A DNA stretch of 64,000 nucleotides from Novosphingobium sp. B1 (GCF_900176395.1 NZ_FWXL01000006.1:124001-188000), one strand, 5' to 3'. Positions 53,960 through 62,538 are shown, counted from the first letter of the stretch. A program made the numbers and translations. Notes: generated from the letters alone by a model not told the origin.

Positions 53960-54145
53960 ATGCCGACGCTGTTCTGGGGATTCCTGGTGATCGTTGTCGT
54001 GGTGCTGGGGCTGGCGCTGCTTGCGCTGCGGCCGCAGGTGCGCGGGCCTGAGCGACGCAGCGAAGCGACGGGCGACAGTTCGGGCGGCCTGTGGTGGGCC
54101 ACCGATGCAGGCAGCGGCGATTGCGGCGACGGCGGCTGCGACTGA
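53960..54145 (+). CDS. Small membrane-anchored protein with Cys-rich tail
   Basis: A 61-residue protein: one strong N-terminal helix (LFWGFLVIVVVVLGLALLAL), a short Arg-rich linker, then a Gly/Asp tail GSGDCGDGGCD with two cysteines five apart. GAGGGAG lies about nine bases before the ATG. The tail could bind a metal. No family recognised. Confidence 0.62.
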   Translation: MPTLFWGFLVIVVVVLGLALLALRPQVRGPERRSEATGDSSGGLWWATDAGSGDCGDGGCD

Positions 54146-54178
54146 CGGCCTCGGCCCACCGAACCTTATCAAGGCATG

Positions 54179-54211
54179 AGAAAAGGGCGGCTTCCCCCCG
54201 GACGCCGCCCT
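54179..54211 (-). terminator. Terminator of the PEP-CTERM gene
   Basis: On the minus strand a perfect 9-bp stem (AAGGGCGGC / GCCGCCCTT) with a 12-base loop is followed by TTTCTC, about 45 bases past the stop codon. It lies just beyond the convergent small Cys-tail gene as well. Confidence 0.75.
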
Positions 54212-54255
54212 TCCCGTGTGCCGCAGCCGACGGGCGGCCGCGGTGGAGGTTCGCT

Positions 54256-55176
54256 TCAGGCCTGTTTCGGCTTGCCGTAGCGCCGGCGGGCGACAAGCGC
54301 CGCGGCGGCCGCGCCGAACAGGACCACCATCGACGGTTCGGGCACTTCGGTGCCGCTGCTGGTCGATGAGGTCGAGGTGCTGCCGTTCGAGCTCGACGAA
54401 GTTGAAGATGAGGTGGACGACGACGTCGAGGATGAGGTCGACGACGAGGTCGAGCTGCTGGTGCTGCTCGAGGACGACGTTGACGAGCTGGTGCTGACGT
54501 TGCCGGACGAGGTCGACGTAGATGAGCTGGTGCTGACGTTACCCGACGAGGTGGAGACGTTGCCCGAGGACGTGCTGACGTTGCCCGACGAGGTGCTCAC
54601 CGATCCGCTCGAAGTGGAGACATTGCCTGACGAGGTCGAAGTCGAGGTCGAGACGCCGCCGGTCGAGGTCGAGACGCCGCCTGTGGTGCTCGAGGTGGAG
54701 CCACCCGACGAAGACGTGGAGCCGCCCGAGGTGGAGGTGGAGCCGGTGCTGGTCGACGAAATGACGATGTTGCCACCGCTGCTGCCGCCGCCGCTGCCGC
54801 CAAAGAAGCCGCCGAAGAATCCGCCACCGAAACCGCCGATGCCGCCGCCGCCGATCACCACCGGAACGCCGCCGCCCGAACCGCCCACAGGCTGCGGGGG
54901 CAGGGGGGGCATGTAGGGCACCGGCACCATCGCCATCTGCTGGGCCGGCTCGCAGGTCCGCGTGGTCGTGGTGGTGACGACGCGGCGGGCGCGATGGATC
55001 TGCCGCTTGGCCGGAGCCCGCGCGATCACGCGCTTGGCCTTCTTGACCTTCACTGGCTTTACGTGATGGATTTCGCCCTTCGAGGGCGCTTCAGACACGT
55101 GTACGGCGCCGCCGCCGAGCATCGCCCCACCTGCTGCTGCTGCCGCCAGTTTTGCCAATGCCATCCGAACCGACAT
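54256..55176 (-). CDS. PEP-CTERM protein with long Ser/Thr/Gly repeat region
   Basis: A 306-residue exported protein. It has a hydrophobic N-terminus (LAKLAAAAAGGAMLGGG), a Lys/Arg-rich stretch (about 35-70), a Gly-rich tract (GGFGGGFFGGFFGG), about 120 residues of Ser/Thr/Gly repeats (units STSSGNV and SSST), and a C-terminal sorting signal. That signal is VPEPS, a hydrophobic helix and an RRR cluster, the PEP-CTERM layout processed by an exosortase. Such Ser/Thr-rich bodies are often glycosylated and associated with exopolysaccharide. No exosortase gene is in the window. Repeat DNA may make its length variable between strains. Confidence 0.8.
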   Translation of the reverse strand: MSVRMALAKLAAAAAGGAMLGGGAVHVSEAPSKGEIHHVKPVKVKKAKRVIARAPAKRQIHRARRVVTTTTTRTCEPAQQMAMVPVPYMPPLPPQPVGGSGGGVPVVIGGGGIGGFGGGFFGGFFGGSGGGSSGGNIVISSTSTGSTSTSGGSTSSSGGSTSSTTGGVSTSTGGVSTSTSTSSGNVSTSSGSVSTSSGNVSTSSGNVSTSSGNVSTSSSTSTSSGNVSTSSSTSSSSSTSSSTSSSTSSSTSSSTSSSTSSSSNGSTSTSSTSSGTEVPEPSMVVLFGAAAAALVARRRYGKPKQA

Positions 55177-55410
55177 GATCTTTGCTCTCGTTCTTCCCTG
55201 GGAAAGCGCATTAGCAGTTGCGGGTTAACGCGAAGCTTTGCCTTTCCTGACTTGTCGAAGAACGCAGATGCACCCCAACAGGGCAATGCCGTTAACCCAT
55301 CTGCAATGGTGGATTCTGCCCGAAATCGGGACCGAAGCGGCCCCAGCGTTAACTCTGTGCCAGAATGGGACCGAACCGTTAGCCAAAGTGAATGGGCAGG
55401 TTGACCGGGT

Positions 55411-55444
55411 GTAACCTTTGGGTTACCTGTAACCTTTAAGTTAC
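55411..55444. promoter_or_regulatory. Tandem 18-base operator before the membrane protein/XRE pair
   Basis: Two copies at 18-base spacing, GTAACC-TTTG-GGTTAC (55411-55426) and GTAAC-CTTTAA-GTTAC (55429-55444), are each palindromic. They share GTAACCTTT and end 21 bases before the ATG at 55466. This is the typical layout for autorepression by an XRE-family protein, here the product of the second gene. Confidence 0.6.
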
Positions 55445-55465
55445 TAGGGCGAGGGATGCCAGCCA

Positions 55466-55897
55466 ATGTCCGATTCTGCCAACGTTGCCGATCGTCTCAG
55501 TCGTCGCCGCGTGCGTGTCCTACGAGGCGCCATGATCATCTTCGCAGCCCAATCCACCCTGTTGCCTGTGGACATGCCGAAGCGAGTGGTCGAGTTCGTC
55601 GGTCTGGTCGCGTGGCTGGCCATGGCACAAATGCTGATGCTCGTTCTCACCACCGGAGGGTTATGGCTGCGTGATCCACAAGTGCGACAACTTGTGGACG
55701 ACGAGGTCACCCGTGCGAACAGAGCGCGGGCGATGGAGTGGGGATTTTCGGCAGCGGTTCCCGTTGCCATTGTCGGGGCGCTTATTGCTTCCCTGACGAG
55801 AATGCCGGCGGTCTTCGGGTTCCGTATGGTCGTGCTGATAAGCCTGTTTGCGGCAATCGACCGCTTCGTCCGGCTGGAGCGCGCCGCCCTTGGCTGA
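55466..55897 (+). CDS. Membrane protein of unknown function, paired with an XRE regulator
   Basis: A 143-residue protein with about four hydrophobic helices: near 25-42 (GAMIIFAAQSTLL), 50-70 (GLVAWLAMAQMLMLVL), 95-110 and 115-130 (FRMVVLISLFA). No domain name is certain. Its stop overlaps the TTG start of the XRE gene by eight bases, so the two form a unit, as in other 'membrane protein plus small HTH' pairs of bacteria. A tandem operator lies directly upstream. Confidence 0.7.
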   Translation: MSDSANVADRLSRRRVRVLRGAMIIFAAQSTLLPVDMPKRVVEFVGLVAWLAMAQMLMLVLTTGGLWLRDPQVRQLVDDEVTRANRARAMEWGFSAAVPVAIVGALIASLTRMPAVFGFRMVVLISLFAAIDRFVRLERAALG

Positions 55898-56099
55898 GCG
55901 GCTTGCCAACGAACTGCGCGCCGCACGCGAGGCCAAGGGGTGGACCCAAGGCCAGCTCGCCGAGGCCATCGGCGTTTCGCGCAAGACCATCAACACCGTC
56001 GAGAATGGGGTGTTCATCCCCTCGACGATGATTGCCCTCAAGCTTGCAGCGGCCCTCGGCCAGCCGGTGGAGGCGCTATTCCGGCTGGTCGAAGAGTGA
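55890..56099 (+). CDS. XRE-family helix-turn-helix transcriptional regulator
   Basis: A 69-residue protein that is essentially one Cro/C1-type helix-turn-helix: [32 protein letters not shown], then [24 protein letters not shown]. It starts TTG at 55890 with GGAG ten bases upstream and overlaps the membrane gene. It probably binds the GTAAC palindromes upstream. Its 3' end overlaps convergent ruvB by 24 bases. Confidence 0.82.
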   Translation: MAERLANELRAAREAKGWTQGQLAEAIGVSRKTINTVENGVFIPSTMIALKLAAALGQPVEALFRLVEE

Positions 56100-57104
56100 C
56101 GGTGTGGAGCCCGCGGGCGGGGTGAGGCCGAGGTGCTGCCAGCCGCGATCGTTGAGGCAGCGGCCGCGCGCGGTGCGGGCGATCATGCCGAGCTGGATCA
56201 GGTAGGGCTCGATCACTTCCTCGATCGTGTCGCGCGGTTCCGAAAGCCCGGCTGCAAGCGTTTCGACGCCGACCGGGCCACCCTTGTAGATATCGGCGAT
56301 CATCGTCAGGTAGCGGCGGTCCTGCAGGTCCAGCCCGATCTTGTCGACCTCAAGCCGGGTGAGCGCGTTGTCGGCAATGGACTGCGTGATCTTGTCCGCG
56401 CCCGCCACTTGCGCAAAGTCGCGCACGCGGCGCAGGAGGCGGCCGGCAACGCGGGGCGTGCCGCGCGAGCGGCGGGCGATCTCGGTGGCGCCGCCCTTGT
56501 CGATGCCGATGCCCATCAGCGAAGCGCCGCGCGCTACGACGCGCTCCAGTTCCTCGACAGAGTAGAACTGCAGGCGCACCGGGATGCCGAAGCGGTCTCG
56601 CAGCGGCGTCTGCAGCAGGCCCTGCCGCGTGGTCGCGCCGATCAGGGTGAAGGGTGGCAGGTCGATCCGTACCGAGCGGGCCGAGGGGCCTTCGCCGATC
56701 ATCAGATCCAGCGCACGGTCTTCCATCGCCGGGTACAGCACTTCCTCGACCACGGGGTTGAGGCGGTGAATCTCGTCGATGAACAGGACGTCGCCGTGTT
56801 CGAGATTGGTCAGCAGCGCGGCGAGGTCACCGGCCTTGGCGATGACTGGGCCGGAGGTGGCGCGGAAATTGACGCCGAGTTCGCGCGCGATGATCTGGGC
56901 CAGCGTGGTCTTGCCAAGGCCCGGCGGGCCGAAGAACAGCACATGATCCATCGCCTCGCGCCGCATCTTGGCGCTTTCGATGAAGACCTGCAGGTTGTCC
57001 TTGGCTCCTGCCTGCCCGACGAATTCGGCCAGCGTCTTGGGCCGCAGCGCTGCGTCCTGATCCTCGATCTGCGAGGCGGGGGAGAGGAGGGGATTGTCGG
57101 TCAT
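56076..57104 (-). CDS. ruvB: Holliday junction branch migration helicase RuvB
   Basis: AAA+ motor of the RuvABC resolvasome. The 342-residue protein has Walker [10 protein letters not shown] near residue 63, Walker B LFIDEIHR, the sensor segment [19 protein letters not shown] and a C-terminal winged helix. Its ATG overlaps the stop of a 47-residue gene by four bases (ATGA), so ribosomes can pass from one to the other. The start at 57104 (MTDNPLLSP) is the family start. Confidence 0.96.
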   Translation of the reverse strand: MTDNPLLSPASQIEDQDAALRPKTLAEFVGQAGAKDNLQVFIESAKMRREAMDHVLFFGPPGLGKTTLAQIIARELGVNFRATSGPVIAKAGDLAALLTNLEHGDVLFIDEIHRLNPVVEEVLYPAMEDRALDLMIGEGPSARSVRIDLPPFTLIGATTRQGLLQTPLRDRFGIPVRLQFYSVEELERVVARGASLMGIGIDKGGATEIARRSRGTPRVAGRLLRRVRDFAQVAGADKITQSIADNALTRLEVDKIGLDLQDRRYLTMIADIYKGGPVGVETLAAGLSEPRDTIEEVIEPYLIQLGMIARTARGRCLNDRGWQHLGLTPPAGSTPSLFDQPE

Positions 57105-57244
57105 TTTTCCTGGCAATTCTGTGCAGCGTAATCCCAGGACCCGCCAGCATCGAGGCACGTGTCGATGGCAACCTCAGCACTTCCAAAGTGCCATATCAGG
57201 CCCAAGCCGCCCGCAAGAATGCCGAGTAGCAACATGCGCTTCAC
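57101..57244 (-). CDS. Small exported-looking protein between ruvA and ruvB
   Basis: A 47-residue gene too short for most gene finders. The start GTG overlaps the ruvA stop (GTGA) and its stop overlaps the ruvB start (ATGA), which strongly supports translation. The product begins [18 protein letters not shown], a signal-like or anchor helix, followed by a small domain with two cysteines ([13 protein letters not shown], then QNCQ), which could form a disulfide outside the membrane. No function is known. Confidence 0.7.
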   Translation of the reverse strand: MKRMLLLGILAGGLGLIWHFGSAEVAIDTCLDAGGSWDYAAQNCQEK

Positions 57245-57858
57245 CCTGCCGCCCTCTTCAGCGCCACGCGCACCAGATCGTTCAGCCCGGCATCCTCGCC
57301 CAGTTCCTTGACCGCTGCGGCCACCGCGCTGCTCGCCACGGCGGGCTTGAAGCCCAGGTTCTGCAGAGCCGAAACGGCGTCGGCGCTGGCGTTGCCGGGG
57401 GGCGGGGTGAACGCTTCGCCACTGACCATGCCGGCAGGGGAGGCATAACCTGCAAGACCCCCAGCCTTGTCCTTCAGTTCGTTGACGATGCGGCTGGCAA
57501 GTTTGGGGCCAACGCCATTGGCGCGGGCGACCATCGCGCTGTCGCCGCGGACGCATGCGCGCTGGAGTTCTTCGATCGACAGGGCGGACAGGATCGCCAA
57601 CGCCACCTTGCTGCCAACACCCTGCACCGCGGTAAGGAGACGGAACCAGGCGCGTTCGCCGGCGCTGGTGAAGCCGATAAGGCGCTGGTCGGTTTCGCTG
57701 ACCTGCATTTCGGTATGGACGACGACCTTGTCGCCCCGGATACCCAGGTGCGTGAGCGTCTTGGCCGAGCATTGCACGAGATAGCCGACGCCATTCACGT
57801 CGATCACGGCCCAGTCGGGCCCGGTGTCATCAAGAATGCCTGTCAGCTTGGCGATCAT
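57241..57858 (-). CDS. ruvA: Holliday junction branch migration protein RuvA
   Basis: Tetramer that holds the four-way junction and recruits RuvB. The 205-residue protein has the N-terminal OB fold ([11 protein letters not shown]), two helix-hairpin-helix motifs ([13 protein letters not shown] and [16 protein letters not shown]) and the C-terminal RuvB-binding domain. It is the first of three overlapping genes ruvA, the 47-residue gene and ruvB. Confidence 0.95.
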   Translation of the reverse strand: MIAKLTGILDDTGPDWAVIDVNGVGYLVQCSAKTLTHLGIRGDKVVVHTEMQVSETDQRLIGFTSAGERAWFRLLTAVQGVGSKVALAILSALSIEELQRACVRGDSAMVARANGVGPKLASRIVNELKDKAGGLAGYASPAGMVSGEAFTPPPGNASADAVSALQNLGFKPAVASSAVAAAVKELGEDAGLNDLVRVALKRAAG

Positions 57859-57928
57859 GGTTTGTTCCTATGGCAGGAACTTTTTACCGTGGCCAGAGGC
57901 TACCTGCGCCAAATGCGGGGACGGGCAG

Positions 57929-58447
57929 CTAGTCGTTGGCTTGCTCGTCCTCGGGCACATCGTCCCATGGGCGGAAGTAGAGCTCTGCACATTCGTGCGC
58001 CATGACGCCGCCGGTCAGGGTGAGATCGTCCTTATAGGCATCGGCGACGAAGTCGAGCGTCGAGAGGTGACGGTCCTCGAAGTACATCTCGTGGACGTCT
58101 TCCCGGCCCGCGCCATAGACAATGCGCGAGATGCCGGCCCAGATCGAGGCCATGGTGCACATGCCGCAGGGCTGGAGCGTGGAATAGAGCGTGGCGCCGG
58201 GGAAGCGCATCTCTCCCGAGGATTTGCCTGCCGCGCGAATTGCCATCACTTCGGCATGGGCAGTAGCGTCGCAGTGTTCGGCCGTGCGGTTGACGCCGTG
58301 CGAAAGCAACTGGCCATCGCGCACGATGATTGCGGCGATCGGGGTGTTGGCAGGATCGGTGCCCTTGCGCGAGACGGCGAGGTCTCTTGCCCGGGCCATC
58401 CAGTCTTCGTCGCTCAGCTTGTCATTCAGTGCGTCCATCCGATCCAT
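57929..58447 (-). CDS. CMP/dCMP-type nucleoside deaminase
   Basis: A zinc deaminase of 172 residues with the zinc motifs HAEV (about residue 65) and PCGMC (about 93-97). The family covers guanine deaminase, tRNA adenosine deaminase and cytosine deaminase; the C-terminal EMYFEDRHLSTLDFV segment looks more like guanine deaminase relatives, but this is not decisive. Starts at 58447 or 58438 are both possible. It sits between ruvC and ruvA on the same strand. Confidence 0.82.
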   Translation of the reverse strand: MDRMDALNDKLSDEDWMARARDLAVSRKGTDPANTPIAAIIVRDGQLLSHGVNRTAEHCDATAHAEVMAIRAAGKSSGEMRFPGATLYSTLQPCGMCTMASIWAGISRIVYGAGREDVHEMYFEDRHLSTLDFVADAYKDDLTLTGGVMAHECAELYFRPWDDVPEDEQAND

Positions 58448-58474
58448 ACGCCGGATGCGGGCGGACGTTCCGGA

Positions 58475-58951
58475 TCAGCGGTGGCTGCCCAGCATGTTGG
58501 CGTGGGTGATTGCAACCGCCAAGGCGTCGGAAGCGTCCTCTCCGGCCAGTTGCACGCCGGGAAGCAGGATCTTGAGCATGTGCTGGATCTGCTGCTTTTC
58601 CGCGCCGCCGGTGCCGACCAGCGCCTTCTTGATGACCTTGGTGGGGTATTCGGCCACCGGGATTCCAGCCCGCGCGACCGCGACCATGGCTACGCCACGC
58701 GCCTGCCCGAGCTTGAGCGTGGACTGCGGGTTGACGTTGACGAAGACCTCTTCGACCGCGCCGGTATCAGGCTTGTAGATGTCGATCACGGCGGCGAGTG
58801 CGGAATCGAGTTCTACCAGGCGCGAGGCCATGGTGGCCTTGTTGTCGGTGCGGATCTGGCCGTTGGCCACATGGCTCAACCGGCTGCCCGACTTGGCGAC
58901 GACGCCCCAGCCGGTGACAGTGAGCCCGGGGTCGATGCCCAGGATAATCAT
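58475..58951 (-). CDS. ruvC: Crossover junction endodeoxyribonuclease RuvC
   Basis: Resolves Holliday junctions by paired nicks. The 158-residue product has the RNase H-like start [16 protein letters not shown] with the first catalytic Asp, the [20 protein letters not shown] segment, and the C-terminal [13 protein letters not shown] with the last acidic residues. Upstream lie the DUF3147 and yebC genes, in the order yebC-DUF3147-ruvC. Confidence 0.95.
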   Translation of the reverse strand: MIILGIDPGLTVTGWGVVAKSGSRLSHVANGQIRTDNKATMASRLVELDSALAAVIDIYKPDTGAVEEVFVNVNPQSTLKLGQARGVAMVAVARAGIPVAEYPTKVIKKALVGTGGAEKQQIQHMLKILLPGVQLAGEDASDALAVAITHANMLGSHR

Positions 58952-58966
58952 TGGCGCACCATCATC

Positions 58967-59317
58967 TCAGACTTTCAGTCCAAACCGGGGGCCGATCTGC
59001 ATCATCACCAGATAGAGCACCACGGTCAGCAAGCAGCCGCCGACCAGCGCAATCCAGAACGGCACGCCATGGCGCAGCAGGGCCGGGATGACGAGAAACA
59101 TCGGAAGCGAGGGCAGCACATACCAGAAGGTGGCCTCGGCGTGGATCGCCATGTTCTCGGCGTCAGGTCGGGCGTTCCACAGGAACATCATGCCGAGTAC
59201 CGAGACAAGCGGGAGCGAGGCGACCAGCGCACCCAGGGCGGGCAGGCGCTTGCCGATTTCGGCAATGGCCGCGATCAGCACGCCCGAGAGCAGCGCCTTC
59301 GCGGCCAGTTGCCACAT
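58967..59317 (-). CDS. DUF3147 family membrane protein
   Basis: A 116-residue protein with about four short helices (KALLSGVLIAAIAEIG, ALVASLPLVSVLGMMFLW, the YVLPSLPMFLVIPALL helix, and a final VLYLVMM). The LVSVLGMMFLWNARPD segment is typical of DUF3147. The function is unknown. It lies five bases after yebC and fifteen before ruvC. Confidence 0.82.
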   Translation of the reverse strand: MWQLAAKALLSGVLIAAIAEIGKRLPALGALVASLPLVSVLGMMFLWNARPDAENMAIHAEATFWYVLPSLPMFLVIPALLRHGVPFWIALVGGCLLTVVLYLVMMQIGPRFGLKV

Positions 59318-59322
59318 GTCGA

Positions 59323-60087
59323 TCAGCCCAGCGTTTCCATGACGTCGTCAGGAATGTCGTAATTGCCCCACACGGTCTGGACGTCGTCATCGTCCTCAAG
59401 GACGTCGATCAGCTTGAGCAGGGTGGCGGCGTTGTCGGCATCGACCGAGGTCTTCAGGCTCGGCTTCCATGCCAGCTTCACGCCTTCGGCTTCGCCCAGG
59501 GTCTTCTCAAGCTCGCGCGCCACTTCGTGCAGCGATTCGACGGCGACCCAGATCTGGTGGCTGCCGGGGTTTTCATCGCCATCGCCCATGTCGGATTCGA
59601 CGTCCTCGGCGCCGGCTTCGATCGCGGCTTCGAGGACCTTCTCCTCGTCACCCACCTTGCCGGGGTATTCGATCAGGCCGAGGCGTTCGAAACCATGGCT
59701 CACCGCGCCCGAGGCACCAAGGTTGCCGCCGTTCTTGGAGAAGGCGGTGCGGATGTTGGTGGCGGTGCGGTTGCGGTTGTCGGTCAGCGCTTCGACGATG
59801 ATCGCGACGCCGCCCGGGCCATAGCCTTCGTAGCGCACTTCCTCGTAGTTCTCGCCATCGCCCTTCGATGCCTTGTCGATCGCGCGGGCAATGTTGTCCT
59901 TGGGCATGGACTGCGCCTTGGCCGCGTTGACAGCGGCGCGCAGGCGCGGGTTCATGTCCGGATCGGGCATGCCCATCTTGGCGGCCACGGTGATTTCGCG
60001 GCTGAGCTTGGAAAACTGTGCCGAGCGCTTTTTGTCCTGCGCGCCCTTGCGGTGCATGATGTTCTTGAATTTGGAATGGCCTGCCAT
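59323..60087 (-). CDS. yebC: YebC/PmpR family protein
   Basis: A 254-residue protein beginning [21 protein letters not shown], the family hallmark, with [22 protein letters not shown] near residue 85. YebC proteins are described both as DNA-binding regulators and as translation factors that relieve ribosome stalling. Adjacent to ruvC as in most bacteria, and probably the first gene of the cluster. Confidence 0.94.
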   Translation of the reverse strand: MAGHSKFKNIMHRKGAQDKKRSAQFSKLSREITVAAKMGMPDPDMNPRLRAAVNAAKAQSMPKDNIARAIDKASKGDGENYEEVRYEGYGPGGVAIIVEALTDNRNRTATNIRTAFSKNGGNLGASGAVSHGFERLGLIEYPGKVGDEEKVLEAAIEAGAEDVESDMGDGDENPGSHQIWVAVESLHEVARELEKTLGEAEGVKLAWKPSLKTSVDADNAATLLKLIDVLEDDDDVQTVWGNYDIPDDVMETLG

Positions 60088-60187
60088 GGTCCGTGCTTCT
60101 TGCGAGGTCTGAGTCTGGAAGTGCCCCTAGCCGAGACAGCGCAATCCGGCAATCGGTGTGGCGCCGCGGCATATTTGCGGGCATGAC

Positions 60188-60880
60188 ATGGCAATGATCC
60201 GCACCGTGCTTGCCGAACTTCGCAGCTTCCTTGCCCACCCCGCTCCGCAGCAGGCCAGCGGCCTCGATGCCGAAGGCGCCGTTACGCGCTGGGCTATCCT
60301 CACTGCGATTCAGGTCGCGGTGCTGGGATTGGTGATCATGCCGCTGATCCTCGTGTGGCAAAAGGCATTCGGCCTTTCGCCGCCGAACGCCTTCGACGGG
60401 ATGGCGCCACTCGCGCTGTGGGGCGGGGCGGTCCTCCTCGGGCCGGTGCTTGAAGAACTGTTTTTCCGCGGCTGGATGAGTGGAACGCGGCGGGCGCTGA
60501 CAACGATGGGAGTGCTGCTGATCGGCGCGTGCGTTGTCGTGGCGATGCGGGGCAACCAGGTCGCCGTGGCAATCGCGCTTGTCGGCACACTGGTTGCAAC
60601 CGCGATCACGTGGTGGGTGAAGCGGCGTGACGGACATGTGCCCCTAGGTTTCAGGAAAGCATTTCCGGCACTGTTTTACATCACCACGCTGATCTTTGCG
60701 GGGCTGCACCTGTTCAACTACCCCGCGATCACGCTGGCCGCCGTGCCGATGGCCCTGCCGCAGTTCTGGTCGGGCCTGATGTTCGGGCATATGCGGGTGC
60801 GGGTGGGGATGGTCGCCGCCATCCTCAACCACATCGTGTCCAATGCCGTGATGCTGGGCGCTGCCTTGATTACCGGTTAG
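60188..60880 (+). CDS. CPBP family intramembrane metalloprotease
   Basis: A 230-residue membrane protein with about six helices and the CPBP (Abi) motifs: EELFFRGW near residue 92, FAGLHLFNY near 168, and a C-terminal NHIVSNAV. Relatives cleave prenylated proteins or act as bacterial immunity proteins; the substrate is unknown. ATG at 60188 is listed; 60194 is also possible. Its stop overlaps that of the convergent SDR gene. Confidence 0.85.
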   Translation: MAMIRTVLAELRSFLAHPAPQQASGLDAEGAVTRWAILTAIQVAVLGLVIMPLILVWQKAFGLSPPNAFDGMAPLALWGGAVLLGPVLEELFFRGWMSGTRRALTTMGVLLIGACVVVAMRGNQVAVAIALVGTLVATAITWWVKRRDGHVPLGFRKAFPALFYITTLIFAGLHLFNYPAITLAAVPMALPQFWSGLMFGHMRVRVGMVAAILNHIVSNAVMLGAALITG

Positions 60881-61737
60881 CCGTTGACCACCGTGCCGCC
60901 GTTCGGATGGAGCACCTGGCCGGACATGTAGGATGAATCCTCGCAAGCCAGGAACAGGAAGCTCGGGGCGACCTCGTTGGGCTGGCCGGGGCGGCCCATG
61001 GGCGTGTTCTCACCGAAATGGGCAAGCTTCTCCTCGGTTGCACCGCCACTGGGATTGAGCGGGGTCCAGATCGGACCGGGTGCGACCGCGTTCACGCGGA
61101 TGCCCTCACCGACCAATTGCTCTGACAAGGCCCGCGTGAACGCCGTGATCGCGCCCTTGGTGCTGGAATAGTCGAGCAATTCGGGCTCGCCCTTGTAGCT
61201 TGTGATCGAGGTGCAGTTGACGATGGCTGCGCCCGGCTTGAGATGTTCGCGCGCGGCCTGGACCACATAGAACATCGAGAAGATGTTGGTCTGGAATGTC
61301 CGCTGCAACTGTTCGGTGGTGATGTCGCGAATGTCCTTGTCGGGGTGCTGTTCGCCGGCGTTGTTGACCAGCACATCAAGCTGGCCCCAGTCGCCGATGA
61401 CCAGATCGACAAGCGCATGGGCGACTTCAGGATCGCCGAGGTCACCTGCAAAGGTCAGCGCCTCGGCGCCTTCGGCCTCGCACAGTTCGCGGGTCTTTGC
61501 CGCGTCCTCGTCCTCGCACAGATAGGCGATGGCGACCTTGGCGCCCTCGCGCGCGAAGAGCACGGCGACGGCGCGGCCGATCCCGCTGTCGGCACCGGTA
61601 ACGATCGCGATCTTGCCCTTGAGACGCCCGGAGCCGGGATAGCGCGGCTGCCATTCCGGCTTGGGATCAAGGCCGGCTTCGGTGCCGGGGAGGCCATCTT
61701 CATGGATCGGCGGGCGGACGGTGGCATTCTGGGTCAT
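60877..61737 (-). CDS. Short-chain dehydrogenase/reductase (SDR), YhdF/YghA-like
   Basis: A 286-residue NAD(P)-dependent oxidoreductase. An N-terminal extension of about 40 residues (ending QPRYPGSGRLKGK) is typical of the general-stress YhdF/YghA group. The Rossfold glycine motif is TGADSGIG, then NNAG, and the catalytic YSSTK near residue 196. Substrate not determined; related enzymes reduce aldehydes under stress. Confidence 0.88.
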   Translation of the reverse strand: MTQNATVRPPIHEDGLPGTEAGLDPKPEWQPRYPGSGRLKGKIAIVTGADSGIGRAVAVLFAREGAKVAIAYLCEDEDAAKTRELCEAEGAEALTFAGDLGDPEVAHALVDLVIGDWGQLDVLVNNAGEQHPDKDIRDITTEQLQRTFQTNIFSMFYVVQAAREHLKPGAAIVNCTSITSYKGEPELLDYSSTKGAITAFTRALSEQLVGEGIRVNAVAPGPIWTPLNPSGGATEEKLAHFGENTPMGRPGQPNEVAPSFLFLACEDSSYMSGQVLHPNGGTVVNG

Positions 61738-61772
61738 CGGGCTATCCTGTTGAAATCACAGGAAGCCAATGG

Positions 61773-61804
61773 CCGGGCAGGGTGGCAGTTCCGCCCCTGC
61801 CCGG
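61773..61804 (-). terminator. Hairpin after gapR
   Basis: A perfect 10-bp stem (CCGGGCAGGG / CCCTGCCCGG) with a 12-base loop lies between the gapR stop and the SDR start. No T-tract follows on the minus strand, so it may be a weak terminator or a leader structure of the SDR gene. Confidence 0.35.
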
Positions 61805-61813
61805 AAAACGCGA

Positions 61814-62065
61814 TCAGTCGATGCCGAGGGCGTTCTTGTACGTTTCAAGCACGGCTTCCATCTCACGACGGTCGTCGGGCTTCATCTTCCGCAGGCGGAC
61901 GATCTGGCGCATGATCTTGGCGTCATAACCAGTCGCCTTGGCTTCGTTGTAGACGTCCTTGATGTCGTCGCCGATGCCCTTCTTTTCCTCTTCGAGGCGT
62001 TCGATGCGCTCGATCAGGAGGCGCAGACGATCGTCTGCTGTCTTGGCGTCGTCGAATTCGACCAT
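61814..62065 (-). CDS. gapR: GapR family DNA-binding protein (DUF2312)
   Basis: An 83-residue coiled-coil protein with the family core [32 protein letters not shown] and [11 protein letters not shown]. GapR in Caulobacter binds overtwisted, AT-rich DNA ahead of replication and transcription and is essential for normal cell-cycle progression. The start at 62065 (MVEFDDAK) is chosen over 40 non-family upstream residues. GANTC sites at 62091 and 62125 lie in the upstream region. Confidence 0.92.
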   Translation of the reverse strand: MVEFDDAKTADDRLRLLIERIERLEEEKKGIGDDIKDVYNEAKATGYDAKIMRQIVRLRKMKPDDRREMEAVLETYKNALGID

Positions 62066-62199
62066 CGGGAAAGTCTCCGGGTATGCGGGTGAATCAGGTG
62101 GCGCGGCTGATAGCGGTGCCACCGGATTCGGGCAAAACCGGCCTGTGGATAGTCCGGGGATTAATGGGGTCTTGGTTGGCGGCAACGGCCTGGTGCTGC

Positions 62200-62225
62200 A
62201 AGGAAAGGCCGGTTGGCCTTTCCTT
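62200..62225 (-). terminator. Hairpin terminator of the DUF1244 gene
   Basis: A perfect 11-bp stem AAGGAAAGGCC / GGCCTTTCCTT around a four-base loop starts five bases after the DUF1244 stop. The T-rich part lies inside the stem arm (CCTTTCCTT) and continues only as TTG. Confidence 0.7.
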
Positions 62226-62229
62226 CACA

Positions 62230-62538
62230 TCAGGAATGTCCGGCATTCTTCTTCAGGCTCTCGTCCATGCGGGCGAGCTGCTCGGGTGTCGCTTCGGTCT
62301 GATAGCGGGCCTTCCATTCGGCGGCAGGCAGGCCGTGGATCACTTCGCGCGCTGCGGCCTTGTCGCCCTCAAAGCCGCCCTCGATGATCCAGTCGGCCAG
62401 GCAGTTGCGGCAAAAGCCGGACAGCCCCATCAGGTCGATATTCTGGGCATCATGGCGGTGCTGCAGGTGCTTGACCAGCCGCCGGAAGGCAGCAGCCGCT
62501 ACGGAATCCGGAAGCGCATCGATTGCATTCGTATCCAC
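62230..62538 (-). CDS. DUF1244 family protein
   Basis: A 102-residue protein with the family core AFRRLVKHLQHRHDAQNIDLM and GFCRNCLADW, whose CxxC could bind metal. The function is unknown. GTG at 62538 is preceded by AAGGAAG six bases upstream. A longer frame starting MPFQNPRK at 62568 is possible but lacks a ribosome site. Confidence 0.82.
   Translation of the reverse strand: MDTNAIDALPDSVAAAAFRRLVKHLQHRHDAQNIDLMGLSGFCRNCLADWIIEGGFEGDKAAAREVIHGLPAAEWKARYQTEATPEQLARMDESLKKNAGHS

Noticed and set aside
54350..54916. Plus-strand frame giving a strongly acidic Val/Asp/Glu repeat protein
   Set aside because: It is the antisense reading of the Ser/Thr repeat region of the PEP-CTERM gene, which has N- and C-terminal sorting signals.
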